Assembly (NCBI GenBank): GCA_016716265.1
Contig: JADJWQ010000006.1
Span: 2,321,501-2,385,500 of the forward strand
Reading direction: 5' to 3'
Length of the DNA stretch: 64,000 nt
Origin: Planctomycetota bacterium
Lineage (GTDB): Bacteria; Planctomycetota; UBA1135; UBA2386
The notes under the pieces were generated by a model. The model was given only the letters and a program-made list of their open reading frames with translations. It was not told the origin of the DNA and made no database searches. The position numbers and the translations under genes are program-made. This document shows positions 1 through 5,760 of this stretch, piece by piece. Every line of letters begins with the position of its first letter. Position 1 is the first letter of the stretch.

Positions 1-267
1 GACGGCCTGCGCGCGAACCCCTGGGGTCTGTTCCAGGTGCACGGGAACGTCTCCGAGTGGTGCCAGGACTGGTCTGATGGCTACACGGTTCCCAAGCGCC
101 CTGGCGACGGGCTGAGTACATCACCAGGCTCCGGCCCCCGCGTGGTCCGCGGCGGCTACGTCGGCCCCGCCCCGCGCTACGCGCGGTCGGCCTCCCGCCT
201 CGTGTTCAAGCCCGGCTACCGCTACGTCTACCTGGGCTGCCGCGCCGCCCGGCTCATCACGGAGTGA
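1..267 (+). CDS. C-terminal end of a DGR target protein (FGE-sulfatase / C-type-lectin fold), partial
   Basis: Only the last 88 codons are in the window; the frame is open from base 1, so the start lies outside. The segment carries the closing motifs of a formylglycine-generating-enzyme (SUMF1) domain: NPWGL, HGNVSEWCQDW, RVVRGG, and the ending LGCRAARLITE. In DGR targets this fold displays variable residues on a surface while keeping its core. The final part (128-249) is the variable repeat. Residues that are Asn in the template are P, Y, P, Y, S, L, F, Y, Y, Y here. The sequence is nearly identical to the C-terminus of the kinase-FGE protein at 9571-13821, so the missing N-terminus may also be a kinase; this is inference. 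An accessory gene, avd and RT follow on the same strand. The protein probably acts as a variable ligand-binding or sensor domain. Confidence 0.9.
   Translation, partial: DGLRANPWGLFQVHGNVSEWCQDWSDGYTVPKRPGDGLSTSPGSGPRVVRGGYVGPAPRYARSASRLVFKPGYRYVYLGCRAARLITE
128..249 (+). repeat. DGR variable repeat VR1
   Basis: These 122 nt align without gaps to the template repeat at 2450-2571. By hand count the template has 26 adenines. Twenty are replaced in VR1 (by C, T or G) and six are retained. Of the 96 non-adenine positions only one differs (template C at 2531, A at 209). This A-restricted pattern is the defining signature of DGR mutagenic homing. Most template adenines sit in ten AAC codons, a codon whose A-to-N variants give many amino acids and no stop. 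Confidence 0.95.
231..249 (+). promoter_or_regulatory. IMH-like invariant 3' end of VR1
   Basis: The last 19 nt of VR1 (CCTGGGCTGCCGCGCCGCC) are G/C-rich, contain no adenine, and are identical to the end of the template repeat at 2553-2571. In characterised DGRs the initiation-of-mutagenic-homing (IMH) site sits at exactly this 3' boundary and sets the direction of transfer. Beyond it VR1 and TR diverge at once. The role is assigned by position and known DGR architecture. Confidence 0.7.
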
Positions 268-298
268 CTCTTCACCACCTCTCCACCGGCTGTCCACC

Positions 299-327
299 GC
301 CCCGCGTGAGGCGCAGCCACGCGGGGC
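299..327 (+). other. GC-rich hairpin downstream of VR1
   Basis: A perfect 10-bp inverted repeat (GCCCCGCGTG at 299-308, CACGCGGGGC at 318-327) with a 9-nt loop starts 32 nt after the target stop codon. In the Bordetella phage DGR a GC-rich hairpin/cruciform just 3' of the IMH stimulates homing, so this is a candidate counterpart. The loop here is longer than the 4-nt loop known there. It could instead be a transcription terminator, but no T-tract follows. Confidence 0.45.
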
Positions 328-419
328 GTGCGACGAGGCTGGAACTCGCGTGGCGGGTTGCCACGAAAGACGAGGAAGGTGGGTGCGGGGAACAGGACGC
401 GGGCTCATCGGGGATCCCC

Positions 420-1028
420 ATGCGTGTTCACTTGCTGTCGCTCGCCTTCGACTCCGCACGCGGCGGCTTCGACCCCGCGCCATTGGAGCAGCTCCAGGCC
501 TCGCAGCGCATCCGGACCGTCGAGCACCATCTGTTCGAAGCCGATGCGAGGCTCTGGCTCGCATTGCTGGTGTGCTGCGACGAACCGACGTCGGCTCCCG
601 CCTCGACACCGCACGCAGTCGCTGCCCCCGCCCGCGCTCACGACGCGCCCGCTGCGCGACCTTGTGAACCACCCGGGACGGACGCGGAGCACGACCGCCG
701 CGCGGAGCACGACCGCTCGCTCGCCGGACTGAGCGAGGAGCAGCGCGCCCTGTACGATCGGCTGCGCGCCTGGCGTTCGCAGCACGCCCACGACGAGGGC
801 ATCCCGCCGTTCCTGGTGTTCAAGAACAGCCAGCTCCTGGACATCGTCCGGCAAGGTCCGCGGACACGGGCCGCGCTCGGTCGCATCGCCGGCGTCGGCA
901 ACGGCAAGCTGCAGCGCTTCGGCGACGCCGTGCTCGGCCTGGTCCGCGGCGATGACGCCGCGCCGGTGCCCACGCCCGCTCCACCCCAGCCGACCGGACC
1001 GGTCGCCGTCGCGGAGGGGGCGCCGTGA
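420..1028 (+). CDS. DGR accessory protein with HRDC domain
   Basis: The product is 202 aa. Residues 1-57 form a compact domain I do not recognise, 58-102 are an Ala/Pro/Asp/His-rich linker, and 104-177 match an HRDC (helicase and RNase D C-terminal) domain, with LSEEQRALYDRLRAWR, an FLVF/LL core and the helix-hairpin IAGVGNGKLQRFG. HRDC domains bind nucleic acid, and HRDC-containing proteins are reported among DGR accessory genes, which suits a role in cDNA synthesis or homing. I chose ATG 420 because upstream in-frame sequence is low-complexity and contains the hairpin at 299-327. The stop overlaps the GTG start of avd (GTGA), indicating translational coupling with avd and RT. The domain call is by eye from motif layout. 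Confidence 0.75.
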   Translation: MRVHLLSLAFDSARGGFDPAPLEQLQASQRIRTVEHHLFEADARLWLALLVCCDEPTSAPASTPHAVAAPARAHDAPAARPCEPPGTDAEHDRRAEHDRSLAGLSEEQRALYDRLRAWRSQHAHDEGIPPFLVFKNSQLLDIVRQGPRTRAALGRIAGVGNGKLQRFGDAVLGLVRGDDAAPVPTPAPPQPTGPVAVAEGAP

Positions 1029-1441
1029 CCACGCCGCTCGACCGGGCTCCCGCGACGACCGCCGGGCCCGAATTGCTGGTCCTGCAGCGCTGGGAGGAGT
1101 CCAGCTCGTGGCTCCTGAACCACACCGCGCGCTGGCCGAAGAGCGCCCGGTTCACGCTGGCGCAGCGCATCGAGAACCACGCGCTCGACGTGCTCGAGCA
1201 GCTCGTGCAGGCGCGCTACGAACCAACGCGGCGCGCGGCGCTGCTCTGCGAGGTCAACCTCCGGCTCGAGCGGCTGCGCTTCCTGTGGCGCGCGGCCCGC
1301 GACGCCCGCGTCGAACACGCCAGGGGCTTCGAGCAGGCGATGCGCCGGCTCGACGAGGTCGGCCGGATGGTGCACGGCTGGCGGGTCGCGATCGGCGCGC
1401 GCCAGCCGCAGGCGACGCGCGGCACCGGGGGCGGCGACTGA
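1025..1441 (+). CDS. avd: Avd-family accessory variability determinant
   Basis: The product is 138 aa, close to the usual 120-130 aa of Avd. It has the Avd pattern: a short N-terminus, LLVLQRWEESSSWLLNHT, the PKSARFTLAQRIENHALD segment, and then Arg-rich amphipathic helices to LRFLWRAARD and a final helix. Avd forms a positively charged pentameric four-helix-bundle barrel that binds the DGR reverse transcriptase and template RNA and is required for cDNA priming and mutagenesis. Translation starts at GTG 1025, overlapping the stop of the HRDC gene. Its own TGA shares a base with the RT ATG (TGATG at 1439-1443). The basic C-terminal tail (GARQPQATR) is compatible with RNA binding. Confidence 0.88.
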   Translation: MTTPLDRAPATTAGPELLVLQRWEESSSWLLNHTARWPKSARFTLAQRIENHALDVLEQLVQARYEPTRRAALLCEVNLRLERLRFLWRAARDARVEHARGFEQAMRRLDEVGRMVHGWRVAIGARQPQATRGTGGGD

Positions 1442-2649
1442 TGCGACGCATCGGTGGCATCTGGCCCACGATCACCTCGTTCGCCAACCTCACGCGCGCG
1501 AGCGAGCGCGCCGCGCGCGGCAAGCGTCGCACGCGCTCGGTCGCGCGCTTCCTGAGCCGCCTCGAGCCCGAGCTGCTCGCCATCCAGCGCGCGCTGCGCG
1601 ACGGCAGCTATCGACCCGGGACACCCCGGCAGTTCACGATCCACGACCCGAAGACCCGGCTGATCAGCGCGGCGCCGTTCCGCGACCGCATCGTCCACCA
1701 CGCGCTGATCGACCCGCTCGAGCCGTTCTTCGACCGCCGGATGGTGCCGCAGAGCTTCGCGTGCCGGCGCGGCAAGGGGCAGCACCGCGCGGTGCGCCAT
1801 GCGCTGCGGCTGCTGCGCGCGTACCCGTACTTCCTGAAGCTCGACGTGCGGAGCTTCTTCCCGTCGCTGCGCCACGACGTCGTGCTCGACACCCTCGATC
1901 GCCTCGTCAAGGACCGGCGTGCGCTCGCGCTGTGCGCGCGCATCGTCACGGCGGGCGGCAATGACGGGCGCGGCCTGCCGATCGGCAACCTCACCAGCCA
2001 ATGGTTCGCGAACCTCGTGCTCGACCGGCTCGATCACGAGCTGGTCGAACGGCGGCGCGTGCCGGGGCTCGTCCGCTACATGGACGACATCGTGCTGTTC
2101 GGCACCGCCAAGGGCGCGCTGTGGGCCGAGCACGAATACGTGGCCGAACGCCTCGGCTCGCTCGGCCTCGATCTGAAGCCGCGGGCTACGCTGCTCGCAC
2201 CCGCGAAGGAAGGCCTCCCGTTCCTCGGCTTCCATTTGCACCGCGGCACGATCCGCGTGCGACCGGACAACCTGCGCCGCTGCCAGGCGCGGCTGCGCCG
2301 CCGCACCGAGCAGCACCGGCGCGGGCTGCTCGACGACGACGGCTATGCCCGCTCGCTCGCGGCGACGATCGAACACCTGCGGCACGCGCACACGCTCGGC
2401 CTGCGCCGGGCGTGGCTGTGCCGATCATCGACAGGGGAGCGCGTCGACTGCTCCGGCAACCGCGTGATCCGCGGCGGCAACATCGGCAACGACCCGCGCA
2501 ACGCGCGGTCGGCCAACCGCAACGAGAACACGCCCGGCAACCGCAACGACAACCTGGGCTGCCGCGCCGCCAAGACGTCCCCATCGCCCGATCGCGGCGG
2601 TCGGCGAGGTGCGATGCTCACCTCGCCACCGTCGCGCCGCGCACCGTGA
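1441..2649 (+). CDS. DGR reverse transcriptase with template repeat in its 3' coding end
   Basis: The product is 402 aa. Catalytic motifs are clear: LDVRSFF with Asp135, the DGR-specific motif 4 IGNLTSQ at 181-187 (SQ where other RTs have QG), and the YMDD box at 213-216, followed by LGLDLKP and FLGFHLH. The RT copies the TR RNA into cDNA with random misincorporation opposite adenine; the cDNA then replaces the variable repeat. The recognisable RT core ends near residue 328. The remaining in-frame 74 residues are encoded largely by the TR (residues 337-377) and are Asn-rich, reading like a copy of the target C-terminus. Whether this tail is translated and retained is unknown. The start at 1441 is fixed by coupling to avd. 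Confidence 0.95.
   Translation: MRRIGGIWPTITSFANLTRASERAARGKRRTRSVARFLSRLEPELLAIQRALRDGSYRPGTPRQFTIHDPKTRLISAAPFRDRIVHHALIDPLEPFFDRRMVPQSFACRRGKGQHRAVRHALRLLRAYPYFLKLDVRSFFPSLRHDVVLDTLDRLVKDRRALALCARIVTAGGNDGRGLPIGNLTSQWFANLVLDRLDHELVERRRVPGLVRYMDDIVLFGTAKGALWAEHEYVAERLGSLGLDLKPRATLLAPAKEGLPFLGFHLHRGTIRVRPDNLRRCQARLRRRTEQHRRGLLDDDGYARSLAATIEHLRHAHTLGLRRAWLCRSSTGERVDCSGNRVIRGGNIGNDPRNARSANRNENTPGNRNDNLGCRAAKTSPSPDRGGRRGAMLTSPPSRRAP
2450..2571 (+). repeat. DGR template repeat (TR)
   Basis: These 122 nt match VR1 (128-249) end to end with no gap and have the adenine-rich composition of a template: ten AAC codons, an extreme for such a GC-rich genome. It reads in the same frame as the RT and as the target, coding an Asn-rich version of the FGE C-terminus. 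It ends with the 19-nt adenine-free block shared with VR1. TR placement next to or overlapping the RT 3' end is known among DGRs. The TR RNA is presumably produced from the avd-RT transcript. Confidence 0.95.
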
Positions 2650-2669
2650 TGTCCAGACGCGCTTCCCGC

Positions 2670-2739
2670 GCCGGGTCCGACCCGGCCGAACAGACCGAGG
2701 AACCCCCGGCGCCGTAGGCGGACGCCGAGCCGCCGGGGG
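2670..2739 (+). terminator. Pair of GC-rich hairpins after RT/TR
   Basis: Two inverted repeats lie between RT and the convergent lipoprotein gene: GCCGGGT/ACCCGGC with a 3-nt loop (2670-2686), and CCCCCGGCG (2703-2711) pairing with CGCCGGGGG (2731-2739). There is no T-tract, so they are not textbook intrinsic terminators. They may bound the TR-containing transcript or end both convergent transcripts. Confidence 0.35.
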
Positions 2740-2763
2740 GTCCGCTTCGCGCGGTCGGGCGCG

Positions 2764-3180
2764 TCAGCGAGGTGCGCTGGCGACGGGCGGGGCGGCGGCG
2801 GGCCATTCGCCGGCTTGCAAGCGGCGCAGGCGGATCAAGTCGGACGCCGGCTGCGAGTCACCGACGTGCAGCTCGTCGCCCACCCTGCGCACCGGGACCG
2901 GGCTCGTGCCGTCGAGATCGACGACCACATCGCCATGCTCGACCTGCCGCCACCTGAACACCCTCCGATGCTCGTCGGAGAACGGGAACACGAGGCCCCT
3001 CGCGAGATCGACGATCGCGGTGCCGTCCAGCTCGATCCTGACCCGCACGTCACCGGGACGCGCGTCGAGGATCCGCTCGACATTGGTCCAGTCGCCGACC
3101 GGGCTCCGGTCGGCAGTCGCACACGCGGACGCGAGCAGCAGGACGGCCAGCGACAGCACACGGACGGATCGGATTGCCAT
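2764..3180 (-). CDS. Small secreted lipoprotein, unknown function
   Basis: The product is 138 aa. An N-terminal signal ends in a lipobox (VLLLASAC, Cys at about 20), so the mature protein should be lipid-anchored. The mature part has alternating beta-strand-like segments (DVRVRIELDGTAIVDL, VVVDLDGTSPVPVRRV), consistent with a small beta-barrel or lipocalin-like fold. No family is recognised. It is convergent with the DGR RT and lies 62 bp downstream of the lipase-like gene on the same strand, so it could be co-transcribed with it. Confidence 0.7.
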   Translation of the reverse strand: MAIRSVRVLSLAVLLLASACATADRSPVGDWTNVERILDARPGDVRVRIELDGTAIVDLARGLVFPFSDEHRRVFRWRQVEHGDVVVDLDGTSPVPVRRVGDELHVGDSQPASDLIRLRRLQAGEWPAAAPPVASAPR

Positions 3181-3242
3181 GGTTCGCTACCCGGAGCGGA
3201 ATCCCGGCGACGACGTTTCCCCAGCACCGGCAGGCACCCCGC

Positions 3243-5447
3243 TCACCGCACGACCTTGTCGACGATCGCGTCGTCACCGAAGCCGATCCGGATACGGATC
3301 TGGAACTCCGGCGGCGGGACGTGCACGCCCGGTCGCGGGATCCAGCCGGGCGGCGGGCAGACCGACACGTCCCGCAGGCGGCGGCGGAACGCGAGCCGGT
3401 CGCGCGGCCGCTCGGCGTGCATCGTCGTGTCGAGCTCCGGATCGTCGCTGAACAGCCGCCCGCCCAGGATGCCCCGCAGCAGCTCGATGAAGCCCGGCGG
3501 GCTGCCGTCGAAGAACTGGTGCGCCTTGTCGAGGCCGAGCGAGCAGGATGCGCCCTGGCCGTCGACCGGCTCCCAGCTCACCGCGATCGGGATGAACGGC
3601 GGCACGAACAGGTCCGGGTCGAGCGCGAGCGTCGCGTCGGCGTCGACCTGCTCCCAATGGGACTCGTATTCACTCGGTGCGAGCGCGGCGTGACGGACGA
3701 CGACCGCGCGCGACTCGAGCCGGACGAGGTCCTCGCGGATCATCCTGGGGCGCACCCAGCCGGACAGCAGCGCGCCGACGCCGTTCGTCGCGATCTGCAC
3801 GTGCAGGTCGGAGTGACCCTGCCCGCGGAACACCTCGCTGTGCGCGATGGTGAACACGTTCGCAGGAATCGCGCTGCTCACCGCGACGATCCCGTCGTGG
3901 CCCGCGCCCGTATCGCCGGCGATCGGGATGTAGGTCGACCACCCCTGGCCCGGGTCGCCGTTCAGCCAGCCCAGGAACTCGGAGCCGGGCACCAGGTCGC
4001 GGATCCCGGGCGTCAGGCGACGGGCGAGTGCGGGGGGCACCTCGACGTCGCCGCCGAGGTGCGGCGTGCCGAGCGTCACGACGTGCACGAACGGGAACAG
4101 GACGCGCGCCGCCCACATCGATGGGTCCTCGACGACCGCACGCGCGACGACGCCCCCCATGCTGTGTGCGTAGACGTCGATGCACGAGCCCCGGACGAAG
4201 CGCTCGTCCTGTAGCAGGAGCTGGACAGCCAGCCAGCGCGCATTGTGGCGGATCGGCGCACCGGACGGGTAGTTGTAGAAGACGACATTGTCGTAGCGTG
4301 CGCGCGCCCAGCTCTGCAGCGCAGCGAAGTTGTCGCCGTGCGAGAACAGGCCGTGGATCAGCAGCGCGTTCTTCTGGCCGGGCCGGAACCCCGCGCCCTG
4401 GACCTGCACGAGCTCCGGCTGCTGCCACAGGCGGTCGTTCAGGCCGAGATACTGGCTCGCGTCGTCCGGCGCGGGCGCGTCGCTGCCGGCGACGAACGTC
4501 CGCCAGAGCCGGAGCAGCGCGTCGCCGTCGCCATAGCCAGGGTCGCGCGGATCGCCCACGTACACCGCGAACGACGAGAAGTGCGCGGTCGGGAACGTCA
4601 GCCGCCGCTGCGCGGGATCGACCTGCACGTCGGCGACGGCCGACCACGTCCCGGTCACGTCGTCGCGGTGGTAGACGCCGAGACCGCGGCCATCGGCGAC
4701 GCCGAGCGCGGCCGGCAGATCCGCCGGGTACGTGAGCTCGACCGTCACCGGAGCGAGGAACGCCTGCGACGGCTCGAGCTCGATCCCGAGCGCGCCGGTC
4801 GGCAGGCGCACCGGCTCGGTCAGCGAGTCGATCGTGATCGTCTGGTCGCTGGCGAGCGCACCGGGCGGGAACACCAGCCGCGTGCCCGCGAGCACACTCC
4901 CCGGCCGGTCGACCGCCACCACGCCACCGGCGCGCGCCGACACGGCCCCCTCCGCCTCGCGCGCGCGCCCCTGCACCAGCACCTCGAGCGTCTCGCGCAC
5001 CTGCAGCGGACCGAGCGCGACCTGCACCTCGAGCTCCCGGGTCCCGGCCTGGTCGGCGCGCGGGGTCCAGGCGACTTCGCCGGTCGCCGCGGCGATCGTC
5101 AGGCCGTCGGGACCGCGCACGACCGACACGGCCGCTCCCGGCGGCAGGCCGGCGCCGGCCACGCCTCCGCCGCCGAGCGGGTCGGGCGTGTCGTTGCCGA
5201 TCACCTCGATCCGCGCCGCGAACGGCCGGCCGGACTCGGCGAACGGGTCGCCGGTCAGGACCAGCGCGAACGGGGCGCCGGGATCGCGGCGCCCCGACGG
5301 TCCGCCGGAGCCTCCCGGCTCGCCGTCGCCGGAGCTGCCACCGGCGCACGCAGTGAGCAGCGCGGTCGCGCAGCTCGCCACGAACAGGGATCGATACCGG
5401 CGGGCGTGCAAGCCGCCGGCAGCAGACACGGTCGGGAGTCGGGACAT
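3243..5447 (-). CDS. Lipoprotein alpha/beta-hydrolase (lipase/PGAP1-like)
   Basis: The product is 734 aa. I chose ATG 5447 because GGAGG lies 7 nt upstream and the sequence then gives a lipoprotein signal (ATALLTACAGG). The N-terminal half holds an Ig-like putative domain (FAARIEVIGND to WTPRADQAGTRELEV) and a ZU5-like region (GGVVAVDRPGSVLAGTRLVF, then LTYPADLP). The C-terminal half is an alpha/beta hydrolase: oxyanion-type LLIHGLFSHGDN and nucleophile elbow AHSMGGVVARAV, with a possible Asp/His in later segments (GHDGIVAV, GQGHSDLHV). This layout matches extracellular lipases or triacylglycerol-esterase-like proteins of the PGAP1 type. The substrate is unknown. It diverges from the gene at 5761. 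Confidence 0.8.
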   Translation of the reverse strand: MSRLPTVSAAGGLHARRYRSLFVASCATALLTACAGGSSGDGEPGGSGGPSGRRDPGAPFALVLTGDPFAESGRPFAARIEVIGNDTPDPLGGGGVAGAGLPPGAAVSVVRGPDGLTIAAATGEVAWTPRADQAGTRELEVQVALGPLQVRETLEVLVQGRAREAEGAVSARAGGVVAVDRPGSVLAGTRLVFPPGALASDQTITIDSLTEPVRLPTGALGIELEPSQAFLAPVTVELTYPADLPAALGVADGRGLGVYHRDDVTGTWSAVADVQVDPAQRRLTFPTAHFSSFAVYVGDPRDPGYGDGDALLRLWRTFVAGSDAPAPDDASQYLGLNDRLWQQPELVQVQGAGFRPGQKNALLIHGLFSHGDNFAALQSWARARYDNVVFYNYPSGAPIRHNARWLAVQLLLQDERFVRGSCIDVYAHSMGGVVARAVVEDPSMWAARVLFPFVHVVTLGTPHLGGDVEVPPALARRLTPGIRDLVPGSEFLGWLNGDPGQGWSTYIPIAGDTGAGHDGIVAVSSAIPANVFTIAHSEVFRGQGHSDLHVQIATNGVGALLSGWVRPRMIREDLVRLESRAVVVRHAALAPSEYESHWEQVDADATLALDPDLFVPPFIPIAVSWEPVDGQGASCSLGLDKAHQFFDGSPPGFIELLRGILGGRLFSDDPELDTTMHAERPRDRLAFRRRLRDVSVCPPPGWIPRPGVHVPPPEFQIRIRIGFGDDAIVDKVVR

Positions 5448-5760
5448 CGGGATCCTCCGCGGGCACCTCGCGCGGCGGGTGCCGCGCGGCACGTCGAAGC
5501 GCGGCGGGCACGCCCCCGTTTCACTGCGGCCCCCGGACGCCGGCCGCGGTCGGCGACCGCCGCTGCGGCCGGGCGGAGAGGCCGGAGCCACCGCAGGGCA
5601 CTCCGGTGCGTGGCGGTGGAGCGCATGGTCGGCGCCCCCCGCCAGCCGCACGCGCGCTCGCGGACGGCGCGGGGTCTTGCGGTGCATCGTGTCGGCACGC
5701 GCGTGCGCCACGACGAGACGCGGGCGATCCGAACCGGAGCACTCTGGTTACCATGCCGAC
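5448..5760. other. Intergenic region between divergent genes
   Basis: These 313 bp separate two divergent lipoprotein genes and should hold both promoters. I see the GGAGG ribosome-binding site for the leftward gene at its left end, but no convincing -35/-10 pair, repeat or RNA structure. Confidence 0.4.

Noticed and set aside
1441..2649. RT as a retron, group II intron or abortive-infection RT
   Set aside because: The IGNLTSQ motif, adjacent avd and a TR/VR pair with adenine-specific differences define a DGR; there is no maturase or intron structure.
2670..2739. Strong Rho-independent terminators
   Set aside because: Stems are convincing but no T-tract follows here or at most GC hairpins in the window, so the terminator call is kept at low confidence.
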